64,000 nt of DNA from Paracentrotus lividus. Taxonomy: Eukaryota > Echinodermata > Echinoidea > Camarodonta > Echinidae. The notes below the pieces were generated by a model. The model did not search any database, was not told the origin of the DNA, and saw nothing but the letters and a program-made list of their open reading frames with translations. The DNA is taken from contig CALNVZ010000174.1 in the NCBI GenBank assembly GCA_940671915.1, positions 15,818,306 through 15,882,305 on the forward strand, written 5' to 3'. Positions 22,055 through 35,118 of the stretch are shown here, one piece after another. The position numbers and the translations under genes were made by a program. Position 1 is the stretch's first letter, and every line of letters starts with the position of its first letter.

Positions 22055-24400
22055 AGCAACATAATTTTTCTCCAGAAACTGTGTATTACAAGAGAAATTT
22101 ATATTCCTTTCTTGATTGATGATATTCTTATGGAAGTTCTTTGATTGGTCTTTACTACTTTATAAACTAGTTGTATAAATTGATCCCACTGATGTTCCAT
22201 CGTCACACATTTCACAGCCAAACTGTTTAGGATGTCTTCAGTTGTTAGAATTTCCTCCACTCTGAGAGACACCAACACTTGGCTATTCTTTTGAAAGCAA
22301 AATTAAAACGTTTGCATGGAAACTGTCTTCAATTACTAAGATGACATAGCCTTTTCCCTGTGCCTTGTACCTACAAGTTTACGTCTTTCTCCCTCCACCA
22401 AGCATTTCCAATTTCAGTTATTTAACCTGACAAGACTCTGAAAGATACCCAAACACCCTGATGCATTAGTGTCAGACACAAGGATGCATCATGCGACACA
22501 ATGATATAGAAAGCATGCCCCATCCAATATAATTCATGTTGTATGCTGAGAGCCAGGAGGACTTTAATTTATAATTCTTCAATACAAGGCAAATATGCCC
22601 TTCTGATCCTCAAGTCAATACTAAATGGTGTGTCTATATGTCAGGCAGGACACATAAATGTCACAAAAGGGAGGGATTCACATCTCCCTAGCCTCCTATT
22701 CTTTTGTTTTATTGTAGTTAACTTAATGGCCCTGGGGAGGGTAAGAAATTCTCTTTAACAAGAAAAAGCAAGTTAAATTAAATCATGTACCACCCAATAT
22801 TTAGATATTGTGAATACTATAAATGGTTTCTATTTTGAAATGATTTTTTTTTTTTTGGTCTTGATTTGTGATCCCCCCCTCCCCACAGAAAATATATTAA
22901 TCTCAGTACCGACCAGTCGAAAATAATTGCAGGTTCACATTTAATTCACAAATCGTTTTCAAAGCATTTGAAATGTGTTGATCAATCAAGAGAGAGGCAG
23001 ATAAGAGACAATCTGTATACTCATCATTTTACTGATGTCAGCCCCTCCTCCCCATCCTATTAACCCCCCCCCCCCACTAGACTTTACAAACCCTGTATGT
23101 CTACACGCTCATGTAAGATGACATGAAACGACAGAAATAGAATGGTCGCGCATATGACATCCTTGATGTCATCCGTCATCGAAGGCATCCCATGGAGGAA
23201 TGTTGGACACCAATCGCACAGTAGAGCATTATAGTATATGCCTTAGGAGGCCAGGGTAAGTTACCCCCCCGCCGCTCACACTGCAGAGCCAGAATTAGTT
23301 TTTCATTCAAGTCTCCTCCTGAAAGGTGCAAACAAGACAAAACCTTTTGTGGCAATTATGGATTTTGTTGCATCTTAAACTTTGAGACTTATACTTATAG
23401 GCCCGAATTCACAAACGTGGTTTAGTTAGTCCATGGTCTAAATCCGTGGTTTAAACCCCTGATTTAGACCATGGACTAACTAAACCACGTTTGTGAATTC
23501 GGGCCATGGTTTTTAACCCCATATTGTTTCAAGTGAACCTTTAATATTTGATCCCATTGTCTTTGGAAATAATCTTTTATAATGTGAATTAACTTCTCGA
23601 TTTTAAGATCTTTTTATAATTTGGAGGCAAAAAGGATTGTTTTGGGTTCTTCATCTTCTTAACTTTTTATATATCCTCTGTCTAGTGTCTGGTTATACTG
23701 TGACTCTGGGAATATTAAAAGCCCATCTAATTTTTAGTGAACCTATAATATTTGAACCCATATGTAGATATAATCTTCTAATAAGACACATTGGCAAGCA
23801 CTTGTTCGTGTGTCTGTCAAACTATTTCTTGATCTTAATTCAATCTTGAATTACTAACTGATTGGAAACTTCCTTTCTACATTTTCTTCCCTCGAAAGCT
23901 CGTCACTATTTGGGAGTCATATTTCTCCTCATTTCTATTTGAACTCTAGCGCGGTCCTATCATGCTCATATCAATACCAAAATGTGTCATCTTCGGAAAG
24001 AAAATACTTATATACACAATGATTGAAGACAATTGAAATTGAAGAACATTTGGATATACCTGGTTAGTGATTCAGCTAGTCCCTCCACATTTCCTGACCT
24101 ATGTTCAGAATTGATGTCAGCGAGGCTACTTTCTAGGGTCCTGAAGGCATGTCACCAATTAACTGAATGTATGTGTCATTTGACAGGGGCATCCCCAGTA
24201 TTTTAGTCATGACATCCTTTCATAGGGAAGCTAATTTCCTCCTTTAAAATATATTACATCATCCATTCAATGATTTAGTGAAATTGTAATTGATTTCACA
24301 CTTTAATTACCTATGAATTACAATTCATACCTGGGCATGTACATGTTGCAAAATATCTTTCTTTATGTTCTCTTTCCTTTTTTTTTTTGGGGGGGGGGCC
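22055..24400 (+). repeat. Tandem duplication unit 1 (about 2.4 kb)
   Basis: It aligns end to end with 24,401-26,832: the same order of TTTACTACTTTATAAACTAG, ACAGCCAAACTGTTTAG, the long palindrome and a terminal T-run/G-run. Many single-base indels separate the units. The inverted AB copy contains this stretch once. Confidence 0.85.
23400..23505. mobile_element. Perfect 45-bp-arm palindrome (foldback element)
   Basis: Left arm 23,400-23,444 (starts GGCCCGAATTCACAAACGTG) and right arm 23,461-23,505 are exact reverse complements. The 16-nt loop contains its own GGTTTAAACC palindrome. No TSD is evident. The shape suits a minimal non-autonomous DNA transposon. Copies occur at 25,790-25,893 and, damaged, at about 44,830-44,941. 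Confidence 0.85.
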
Positions 24401-26832
24401 TTCTCAGCATGTTAGCACATAATTTATTCTCCAGAAACAATGTGTCATTATGCAGAGAGAATTTTAATTCTATTTCGTTGATTGTGAATATTCTTATACG
24501 GAGTTCTCTCTGATATGGTCTTTACTACTTTATAAACTAGTTGTATAAATGATCCCACTTGATGTCTCCATCGTCACAACATTTCACAGCCAAACTGTTT
24601 AGATGTCTTCAGTTGTTAAGAATTTCCTCCACTCTTGAAGGGACACAACACTTGGCCTATTCTTTTGAAAGCAAAATGTAAAAGTTTGCATGGAAACTGT
24701 CCTTCAAATTAACGTAAAGATGACATAGCCTTTTCCCTGGTGCCCTTTGTACCTTACAAGTTTACGTCTTTCTCCCTCCACCAAGCATTTCCAATATTCA
24801 GTTATTTAACCTTGACAAGACTCTGAAAGATACCCAAACACCCTGATGCATTGAGTGTCAGACACAAGGATGCCATCAATGCGACACAATGATATAGAAA
24901 GGATGCCCCATCCATATAATTCATGTTGTATGCTGAAGCCAGGAGGATCTTTAATTTATAATTCTTCAAATACAAGGCAAATATGCCTTCTGATCCTCAC
25001 GTCATATCTAAATGGTGTGTCTATCTATGTCAGGGCAGGACACCATAATGTCACAAAAGGGGGGATTCACATCTCCCTAGCCTCCTATTCTTTTGTTTAT
25101 TTGTAGTTAACTTAATGGCCCTGGGGAGGGTAAGAAATTCTCTTTAACAAGAAAAAGCAAGTTAAATTAAATCATTGTACCACCCAATATTTAGATATTG
25201 TGAATACTATAAATGGTTTTTATTTTGAAATGATTTTTTTTTTTTTGGTCTATGATTGTGATCCCCCCCTCCCCAAGAAATATATTAAATCTTCAGTACC
25301 AGGACCAGTGGAAAATAATGCAGGTTCACATTAATTCACAAACGTTTCAAAGCAATTATTTGACAATGTTGTTGATCAATCAAGAGGAGCAGATAGAGGA
25401 CAATCTGTTATTACTACTCATATTTAATCTATGTCAGCCCCTCTCCCCATCCTTTAACCCCCCCCCCATAGACTTTACAAAAACCTGTATGTCTTGACAC
25501 GTCATGTAAAGATGCATAACGACCAGAAATAGAATGGATGGCATTGACCATCTTGAATGTCATCCGTCATGAAGGATTCCATGGAGAATTTGAAGAACAA
25601 TGACAGTTAGAGCATTATAGCTTATGCCTTGGAGGCCAGGGTAAGTTACCCCCCCCCCGCCCCTCACATGCAGAGCCAGAATTAAGTTTTTCATTTCAAG
25701 TCTCCTCCTGAAAGGTGCAAACAAGCAAACCTTTTGTGGCAATGTATGGATTTTTTGTTGCATCTTAACTTCAGACTTTATACTTATAGCCCGAATTCAC
25801 AAACGTGGTTTAGTTAGTCCATGGTCTAAATCCGCTGGTTTAAACCCCTGATTTAGACCATGACTAACTAAACCACGTTTGTGAATTCGGGCCATGGTTT
25901 TTAACCCATATTGTTTCAAGTCAACCTTTAATATTTGATCCCATTGTCTATTGGAAATTAATCTTTTATAATGTGAATCTAACTTCTCGATTTTAAGATC
26001 TTTTATAATTTGGAGGCAAAAAGGATTGTTTTGGGTTCTTCATCTTCTTAACTTTTTTATATTCGCTCTGTCTAGTGTCTGGTTATACTGTGACTCTGGG
26101 AATAATTAAAAGCCCATCTAATTTTTAGTGAACTATAATATTTGAACCCATATGAGATATAATCTTCTAATAAGACACATTGGCAAGCACTTGTTCGTGT
26201 GTCTGTCAAACTATTCCTTGATCTTTAATTCAATCTTATTTTACTAAGCTGATTGGAAACGTTCCCTTTCTACATTTTCTTCCCACCGAAAGCTCGCCAC
26301 TATTTGGGAGTCATATTTTCTCCTCATTTCTATTTTGAACTCCTTAGCGCGGTCCTAATCATCTCATAATCAATACCAAAATGTGTCAATCCTTCGGAAA
26401 GAAAATACTTATATACACCAATGGATTGAAGACAAGTTGAAAATTGAAGAACATTTGGCGATATAACCTGGTTAGTGATTCATGTAGTCCCTCCACATTT
26501 CCTGACCTATGTTCAAATTGATGTCAGCGAGGCTACTTGTCTTAGGGGTCCCTGAAGGCATTGTCACCAATTAACTATGTATGTGTCATTTGACAGCGGC
26601 ATCCCAGTATTATCAGTCATGACATCTCTCTTCCATAGGAGCTAATTCCTCCTTTAAACATAATGATTACATCATCCATTCATGATTTATAGACAGATTG
26701 TAATTGATTTCACACTTTAATTACCTATGAATATACAATTCACTACCTGGGCATCGTACATCGTTGCAAAATATCTTTCTTTTATGTTTCTCTTTCCTTT
26801 TTTTTTGGGGGGGGGGGGAGAGGGGTATGGAA
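24401..26832 (+). repeat. Tandem duplication unit 2 (about 2.4 kb), abuts a gap
   Basis: A noisy repeat of 22,055-24,400, ending in a T9-G12 tract just before the 25-N gap at 26,833. The palindrome reappears at 25,790-25,893 with small losses. Confidence 0.85.
25790..25893. mobile_element. Second copy of the palindrome
   Basis: Same arms as 23,400-23,505 with a few single-base differences (for example an extra C in the loop and a lost G in the right arm). It exists because of the 2.4-kb tandem duplication. Confidence 0.8.
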
Positions 26833-26857
26833 NNNNNNNNNNNNNNNNNNNNNNNNN
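26833..26857. other. Assembly gap, 25 N
   Basis: Exactly 25 N, a fixed-size placeholder. The inverted copy (43,855-43,875) runs straight from the B sequence into the C/A homopolymer tract, so the true gap may be zero or tiny. Confidence 0.95.
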
Positions 26858-29130
26858 ATGCGGGAGGGAGGAGGGGGTCAGGCGTATTCTGTCACACTCT
26901 TCTTCAATATTCTAGAATTACCCATATTTTATACCAGCTTTAAGAGCAAGCCGCATGTATAAAGTCATGACATAATTATCTTTAGTTAATTATACAAGCG
27001 ATGACACCTTTCGTATTCACGAATTGGAGATGTTCCAACTCTTTGTAAAGTATGATATATGAGTTAATACAAAACCATTCCTGTATTAAAGGAAAAGGGA
27101 TGTGGTTGGTGACTCTAGACTTTCTGTCAGCTATGGAGGACTTGAGATTTAAATCTAATAAATGCTGGAAGAATTTTCTGCCTTTGTTTGATGTGACAAC
27201 CAAGATTATAGTTCTTTTCTAATTTTTTTTCTTCTATTTTCATGCAACATCATGTTTGCTTTGGATTCTTTGTGACAACTACACGTTATGGCCTGGGAGA
27301 AAAAGAACAAGTTTTAGGCATTTCGTTCGATTCAAGGTTGAGCCCGCCGTAAGATGCGTGTTTGATGGGGGGCGGGCGGGGGGACTGGAACAGCCGAGAG
27401 AGTGGAATTGAATGACATTTTCCCCTGCGTGGGTGTGGTCAGGGACAGAACACACGATGAAACATTCCTTAACTGTCCTGAGATGATCTGTCTGCAACAA
27501 CAAAAAAAATAACCACGGCTATTGTGTGTAATGTTTCATGGCCAATTAGGTAGTCCTGTAGATTACTAACAGCGCAGAATTAACCGGGACAGTCCAGTCA
27601 CAAAACCCGCCGTTGTTATTTGATCAAATCGCCAGAAAAGTAGAGTTAGTTTTAAGAAACCAGATTTTAAAAAGTAAGAAAGTTATGGAATATTTTTCAA
27701 GATATCAGCTCGATACGTATAGATTTACCACTTGTTCTGAATCTGTTATGTCATTTTTGCAGATACTTGCCTATTTTAAATTTGTTCTTAATGTAAAAGT
27801 ACCCCACCCCCCCCGACACACATTTGTTAGGCACTTGTTCAAAACCAATTTCATTTTGCATGTTTGAGATATTTTGCTTTGACATAAACCAACTTGTTTT
27901 TAGGGCTCGGACTTAGCCTTTTCAAAAATCTTTAAAACCAGTTTATTTGTCTGCCTTGTCGTACATGCCCATTAGGCATAGCCCACATCAACTTTAATGT
28001 CTGTCTTAATCTTTTTTCATTTTTTTTTTTTGCCTGACATTTATTGTCATGACGCTAATAAAGCGTTCAAGTTATTAAGGCACATATCCAATTTATACAA
28101 TTATTGGGCGTTACGTAGAGTGCGAAAAAGCAATGCAGAGCATTTTTTAGGCTTTGCCCTCTATCTATCTGGGAAACACCCTTCAAATGAACCAAAATGC
28201 ACAAAATTTAACACCTATTAAGATTTCATATTTCCCAGACAATTTTAAGGATGTTTAGCCAGAGGAATGCACTCATCCACATACGTTTAATTTCTCACAG
28301 TACAACTGCTCAGTGTTCATGCGCTCAACTAGCCAAAGTCCTACCTTTTGCCATGTTTAGGCCTGTAATTTGTTAACAATCCTTTCAGAATTATATTTCA
28401 GATCATCATGATCTACATAATACATATTTGAGCAATTTTTGTTTATGGAGGCAATCTCCTTTTAGTTAAACAGGCAGTCTTCACTCTGCTCATTTAAGAA
28501 AAATGAGAAGATCATGGATTTCTTCTTGTCATGGTCTGGGCAGCGTGATTCATCATGCTTCCCTCACAACTAATTCCTTGCTTGTCCGAGCAACCCAAGA
28601 AAGAGACAAGCTAGGACCACAATTCGGCTGGCTTACAGAACTTCATTGGCACGCGACATTACACATTCTCATCGCAATAAATTGTCAATGTTCCTGAATA
28701 AATCGCAGCATTCCCTCTACAATGCGCGGTGATACTTCTTGGCCACACAGGTAAATGGGCGCATCAAATATTGCTTGAACTGAAATTGTGCGTATTATAT
28801 GCGGTTTGTATAAGGCGGCTTTTAGTTTTCTACCCTATTTTAAACTATATTGTCCAGAAATCTTATGAAACCCCTGCGGCATAATTACTGATTCATCCAT
28901 TTACCCTTCTCATCATTCTTCCATCCTTCTCCCTTAAACCCCCCCCCCTCTCTCTCCCCTTCCTTCTCGTCCTCTTTTCTTCTCTGTTTTAATCCAAGTT
29001 ATCTTACATGTATATCAGCATGCTTCAAAAGACTGCACACAGGTGGACATAATTACGAAATTGAAACCTAGTCAAGCGTCGCATGTAGCAATGCAGACAT
29101 TCCTATTGCGCTTAACAAATTTACCACCTA
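26858..29130 (+). other. Block B unique sequence, no gene recognised
   Basis: The frames at 27,279-27,503 and 27,613-27,867 recur unchanged in the inverted copy (43,214-43,438 and 42,850-43,104), which shows base-level identity rather than coding conservation. No domain, RNA gene or repeat family recognised. A pyrimidine-rich tract lies at about 28,940-28,990. Confidence 0.5.
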
Positions 29131-29814
29131 TAGGTGGATTCACACCTGCGCCGATCTGGAAAAGGTTCCCGCTTGAATCTCTGACGGCTATTCTTACCCC
29201 GGATCCACCAAACTACGGCGTAGGATTTGCAAGTGTCGAAACCCAAATACGCGTAATATTCCCGAAGCCGATAAATTCCCGTAAATTAGTAGGTACTCGT
29301 CGAACTACACGCTTAGTCTTCGCCGAAGGTCGTAGGGGAACTTTTGCGTAGTGTGAACAATAAATTACAGGGGAACTTTCTGTGTCCCCCTTTTCTTTTC
29401 AGGATGTATTTCGTTATTTTCCGTTCTTTCTCTCGTTCCTTACTGCTGATTTCTTTGTTTTTTCCTTCTTTTTCTTCTTCCTAGTGTATTTCTTTGTTTT
29501 TCCTTCTTTCTTCTCTTCCTCTATGTATTTCCTTGTTTTCCTTGTTATTTCTCTTTCCCTTATTGTATTTTCTTTGTTTCTTCATCTTTTGTTCAATGTA
29601 AATTTTTTCGTTCCTTCTTTCCCCGCCTTTTCCTTATGTATTTCTCTGTTTTTCCTGCATTTCTTCCCTTGGTTTATAACCTTCGGGTATTCCCTGCGCA
29701 ACAACAGACGCGCTTAGGGCAGGCTGTGAACCTCCTCAAAAACACCAATTTACGGGTATTTGATGTCTCGTAAATGCGAGGTGGGATTTCTGATCGGGGT
29801 AGGTGTGAATCCAG
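29131..29814. mobile_element. TIR element (GGTGGATTCACACC ends) with 39-bp minisatellite
   Basis: Left end TAGGTGGATTCACACCT, followed by a CCGATCTGGAAAA word and TTCCCGC. The right end in the cleaner partial copy (to 50,040) is the reverse complement: GCGGGAA, CCTGATCGGG, AGGTGTGAATCCACCTA. The TIR is about 40-45 bp, and the flanking TA may be a target duplication. Inside are several CCCGTAAATT/AATTTACGGG words and a pyrimidine-rich minisatellite (about 29,397-29,668). No transposase. The AB/C seam at 29,282 lies inside this element. Confidence 0.75.
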
Positions 29815-30697
29815 CGCTCAAGTGTTCTTCTAGAGATGTGAAACATTTCACAGACGTTCGCTCAGCAGTGTACATAATACTGTAATTGAATCATCCAGTC
29901 AAATCACTAATGTTGGGTCATATTCCGGTAAATTAGGTTACACTGCAGAAGCAAACATATCGTCTCACTAATGACTACAACACATGTGTGTGACTAGGAA
30001 AGCTTTGCTATGCCCTACCGCATAACAACGTAGATATTTGAATCTTAGTTTTCTTTCTTTGCTTGTTATATTTTCATGTCGGCTGAAAACCGCAATTTGC
30101 CAGACTGTTATGAAGAAACCTCAGTTTTGGTCTGCTACCTATGTTTTTTTGAAGGTGTACTTTAAAATGAATTAAAATAACTTTATACTCGTATTTTGGG
30201 TAAATTTGAAGTGTACCCTTAGACTGCCCACTCTGACAAAGCGGAAGATTTACATGTAATGACAAAGTACATTTTCTGCGTAAACAGCAAAATTTACAGC
30301 TTTTCGTCAGGGCAATATCAGTAATGCCCTCCCCAACATTATCTCCGGTGCATGATTGCATTATTTGCATGAAAACTTTGTTTAGGAAGGGAAAAGCCAA
30401 TTAGCTAGCTGCCAACTATAGAAACATCAAGTACTCAAATTTTGTTGATAGTCCGCGTACTGAAAGGGAAAAGTTTGGAATTGCCGGGTTTTGTATAGTA
30501 ACTGTTTTCTGGCGGTACAAGCACTCCAAGGTTTACAAAAGAGCTTATTGTTATGTGGATGAGGCAGGGGTTTTGATATAATTCTATGGCATTGATTGTC
30601 TTTTTTTTTTACAGTGAGCCCAGAAAGCCGCCAAATAACCATATAAAATTTAAAGATTTTACCACCTTTTATAGCTCTCGAGAAATGCTTGTCAACA

Positions 30698-30905
30698 ACA
30701 GCGATATATTGTCGGCTTTGGAAGCCCAGAAGGGCCGAAATATTAAAAGATCCACGGCATGTTCCTGGTTGGGAGCCAGAAGGGCGCTATCTACCATTGA
30801 CTTTGTATCGAGCTAACTACCGCCCTCGTGGCTCTCATTGGAACATCGTATAAGATTCAATAACGCCCTTATGCGGCTCCCAACAGACGAGGTATATGCT
30901 TTGGA
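30698..30905. mobile_element. Palindrome of GGAGCCAGAAGGGCGC units (noisy copy)
   Basis: Direct units near 30,720 and 30,772 and inverted units near 30,817 and 30,865. The cleaner copy at 50,815-51,004 shows the arms better. Confidence 0.6.
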
Positions 30906-31575
30906 AGGGGGGGTGTGGGCACGCATCATCTACAAAGTCACCTGGGCATTTTAAAGTTGCAGCGAAATTCGATTAGTTCTTTTTTTTTTCTGGCGAAATG
31001 CGAGGCGGGAAAAATCCACAACCTGGTTCCTTTTTCCGTCGTATCCTGTGTTTTATTTAATCTTGCAAAAGTAATTGTTACAGTTTCCTTCAGGTTCTGT
31101 TCCCTTGCTGCGTCTTACAGAGCATTTTAAGGTGTTGACAATTGCAGACGTTCTTTCCGTTGGTCACTTATGCCTAGCTCGTACAGGCCACAACGTTGCG
31201 AACTTAAAGAATGGTCACTACCTGCATGGCCCAATGTGCTTGTTGTTTACTCGCGTCAATTTCAGCCTACCAGGTCACAATGTGGACTGGGGTTACTAGA
31301 AAATCAATCAGGCAATTTCCTGAAGAGCATTTTTGCGCCGCCCAAAACCATGCAGTTCCTCCTTCGCGTTTTTGCCCCTCGGGTTATTGAGTCCATCCCA
31401 TATCCCCACTTCCCATCCTTTTAGCAGGCATCTAAGGTTGATGTGATCACTTAGCGGCAAAACCGCTCGCGCCGGATGGTCAGTTTTGTTCAGAAATGTT
31501 TGGTTGGGATGTCTGTTTTAAAGGGGTCTGGCCAAGCACACGACTCTCATTGATTCTTTAATGGGCCAAACCTAT

Positions 31576-32714
31576 ATGCGTTCTCAGACTGCAGTTAAAA
31601 TCCTGAACCCCAGCCGAAATATGTAGGCGCTAATGGCGGGGGGGCCTAGTACCACCTATTCCTGGGGTTGAAGCTTGCCACGCTTCGGTGTTGTCAGACT
31701 GCGTTTTACCAAAGCTAGGCTAAGCACGGGTAAATAGTACGCGTACTATCTGGCCCTGCTAAAAAGCAGGATTAGCCGGGTAATTGCGGAGTTAGCCGCC
31801 GGCAGTTGCTCGTGCCTAAGAGTTGCCAGTCTGAAAACCAAACCCGTGCTAAGCGCAAAAGCGCGGCTAAGGCCATTAGCCCAATCGACTGAAAACTGTG
31901 GTCATGAATTATGGCATAATTATTCGTATAACTTGCATAACACAAGTAAGAGAAAAACAATGAATAACATGAGGAAAAAAGAAAAAAACAATGACATCAA
32001 CAAAAAGGAAAAGACTAGGAAAACATAGACTAACATGAGCGACGAGAGAGAAAAACAATGAAGCAACATACAAGAAAGAGAATGCAAATCAAAAACAATG
32101 AATAACATATAAAAGAGCAGCATAAAAACACACTGAATAACATTAGGAGAAGAGAGACTAAAAAATGAATCAGATAAGGAAAAATTAGAAAAACCAATAA
32201 ATAACATAAGGAAAGAGAGATAACATAATGGAAATAACATTAGGAAAGATAGAAAAACAATGAAGTAACATAAGAGAAAAGGAGAACAAAACACCATGAA
32301 TACCCATAATGAAAGATTAAAAAACAAGGAATAACATAAGGAAAAAAAACAGGGAATAACTAACACAAGCAAAAGAGAAAAAACAATGAATAACAAAAGC
32401 GAAAGATAGCAAAACAAAGAAATACATGCACGCACGAGAGAGAGAAAACAATTGAGAACATAAAGAAAAAGAGAAATCAATGAACATCATTAATACTTCA
32501 TGATCCAGCAAAGTCTGGGGTTAAGGAATACCCAGTGTTGAAAGCATTGAATTTTCTTAACCCCGGCTAAGCAAATAGTATGGGTTAGAAACACCAGTCT
32601 GAAAGCCAAAAAAAGATTTAAAAAAAAGATAAATAAAAAACGTACGGGGTTCAACGGAGTAGTATGCGGGTTAAGGATAGTACGGGTTAAGACAATAGCA
32701 GTCTGAAAAGCGTA
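31576..32714. mobile_element. TIR element (TTTCAGACTGC ends) with 31-bp minisatellite, noisy copy
   Basis: Same element as 51,569-52,627. This copy keeps a few more terminal bases (ATGCG before the left TIR, CGTAT after the right), so the TIR may be longer than it seems in the other copy. Minisatellite at about 31,950-32,480. Confidence 0.7.
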
Positions 32715-32835
32715 TCAGTTCATGAGTTAAAAGCCTAGCTAGAGGTTCCTCTGCTGCGAGGAGCAAATATGCAAATATTGTACAAGTCGCCTACATGTAG
32801 TAAATGATGGGGTAGATTGTGATTCAGACCATTTG

Positions 32836-33060
32836 ATACTTATAGCCAATATTTTCGGGCGTTCCAGATATTTTCATGATTTCTGCGACTAGTTAGGCGG
32901 AAATTCCGCCGAGAGCAAAATTTTGCAATTTTAGGTAACTGCACTTTCAAACTGATTAAATAGCCTTGTCATTGAGGGTGGAATTTCACGATTACCGCAC
33001 TCGCCGAAATTCGTTGAAAATAAAGTCACGCAAAATAACCACTCTGTACAGTACATCTTA
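32836..33060 (+). repeat. Interspersed repeat, TATAAGCCAAT family, in block C
   Basis: A noisy copy of 52,750-52,970; same family as 664-836. Confidence 0.6.
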
Positions 33061-34073
33061 TTTATTTGACAACATGTTGGGAATAACCGCTATGCTTCTT
33101 ATAGCAAAAGCTTTTGAACAACCTTGTATAGGTCTTGGAACAGAGTGCAGCGTAAACCGCTACAATATTACCCTATAAATCTCACTTGCTACAAATAAAG
33201 AAAACAGAACTTAAATTTGAATTTAGAAACTGTAATTTTACTCAGAATGCCTTATAAATTATCAAAATCATTATTTTTCTTTAAAAACGTACTCAAAAAA
33301 ACTTCTTGGACAACATGAACACTTTTTGAGAAGATGCATGTTTGTTCCTTATCATTTGCCTTGGAACCTTGTTAATTGTCTTTGCATCCAATCATTGATT
33401 CCCATGTTCGCAAATATTACTGTCAGAGAACCAAATTACACACACAAAATTTGCAACAATTTGGATGCCTAAAGTTTTGTGCGCTTCTGGGATGTAAAGT
33501 TTGCTGCTTGGTTCACAAATGTGGCTTAGATCGATCAGAGCCACCATATGACAATGAAAAAATCATGTTGATAGGCTCTTAGCTTGATCGTATATTACCC
33601 TACATTCAAATGACTTCTTGTTTACTTCAACATTATCACAATATGCATTCTCAAGTAATAGGAAACTTTGATCCATTCCATACAGCAGCATCATAGATTT
33701 TCGCATCGCCATCGGTGGACAGTTGGCGTTTCAATTGCCGGCACGCCTGGACATGACTTTCTTTGTTGCATGTCCTATATCAAGGGACATTGACACTCCG
33801 GCGAAAAGCTGCCAGTCAGGACGATATACAGTTCCTCTAACCCTTTTTACATCATACTTCACATTAAGTGCCGACTATTAGTGCATTTCCATTCTGTCTT
33901 GGAAGTTATATGCACAGACTCCCACTATAAATTACAGACGTGAAAGACCTTTGTACTTGGTCGTACATGATCTATTTGAAGCCCAGTAAATAGAGTTGCA
34001 AATTACCATTCCCAAGTTATTCTTTTGGTTTGCTTAGTATTAAACCATAAGTTCTTGTATTCTTTCTATAATA
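33061..34073. other. Block C, nothing recognised
   Basis: No supported exon or mobile element; AT-rich. Confidence 0.4.
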
Positions 34074-35118
34074 GTGGAGAGTGGGGTTAGTTGAACACGC
34101 GGTTAGTTGAAGACATGCAATTTCTTGGAACGGCGTATAAAGTATATTTATGCCAAATCTACCCTCAGGTTGTTGCTCATTAGCAACTGCCATCCAACCA
34201 CCATTTTAGACAAGCACACATGCTTCAAGCCTCATGAAGTTAGAAAGCAATGTTTGTTTTTTCACGCCTCTAAGTAAATTAGACCCCGTTTACAATATTT
34301 TATTATCTCAGAGAAGACTTCATAATCTAAGCTTGGCAGTTTTTGAGTATAACAAAACACGGTATACCAAGCTACAAAAACAAGGTTAACAAATATGGGC
34401 ATGTTGTCTGTCCCTCTTTTGTGCTGTAGCTTACCCAAATGTCAAATGCGGCCTCTGCGGGTTAGTTGGCAACATTTTGAACCGGGCGTTAGTTGGCCAA
34501 CACTGTACTAAGTAAATAGGCTTTCAGCTGATAAAAAAATAAAAATAATATAAATTCAATAAGTGCTCCCGAAATATTCCCTTTACAAGTATATTTAGTG
34601 CACACTTGGCACATTTCTATTTGTTTTAAAAACAAAATATATTGCAGAATGCTACTTCAACAGGGACCTCAGAATATCTGTATGTGAGTGTATGCTATCA
34701 AGCTGTAATAAAACCATTGAAAGTAAAAACATAATTTTGAACACAAACTTTAATATTTTAATTGGATAAATAACAGCAAGTTAGCTGAACCCTTTCAATA
34801 ATCTTGTTTGTTAGTTGAAAATATAATCTAAAGAATACCATTGCACAATGTTTCAACTTACCCCATTACCTCTGTTCCAACTAACCCCCGTTGGTTATGG
34901 GCCGTTAGTTGGAACACTTGACATGGTCTTGCTTTGAAGATGGATTTTTTCCCTGAACCATAACTAAGTTTAAGAATTTTAAGGCGGGTACATTTGTCAG
35001 CCATATAGCCATATCACACTCAAGCTGCATTCGATAATTGTTTCATTGAAATGAAACCGCTTTCTTTTACGGCGCCAATTTTGTGAAAAAGTGCTTTCCA
35101 TATACCCCGCTCCTCCCC
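34074..35118. mobile_element. GGGGTTAGTTGGAACA element, noisy copy
   Basis: Same element as 53,910-54,891. Several internal motif copies are altered here by single-base changes (for example GCGGTTAGTTGAAGAC). Confidence 0.65.

Larger units (their letters stand above)
19210..29282 (+). repeat. Block AB, direct copy of a large duplicated segment
   Basis: It matches 41,383-49,520 in reverse complement. About 1 kb (roughly 26,960-27,960 against 42,760-43,760) and the last roughly 250 bp (29,040-29,282) look identical, while other parts differ by scattered single-base indels. It holds a foldback MITE, a LINE tail, a perfect palindrome, a 2.4-kb tandem duplication and a 25-N gap. No gene is supported inside. 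The uneven error pattern points to assembly duplication rather than an old segmental duplication. Confidence 0.9.

Noticed and set aside
27279..27867. Identical ORFs in the two B copies as evidence of conserved proteins
   Set aside because: The DNA is identical at every position there, so the frame identity reflects duplication of the same sequence, not selection.
31920..32511. Long minus-strand ORFs that look like multi-pass membrane proteins (also 51,818-52,424)
   Set aside because: They are frame-cycling translations of the 31-bp minisatellite; several frames are open at once and the peptide repeats with the DNA period.
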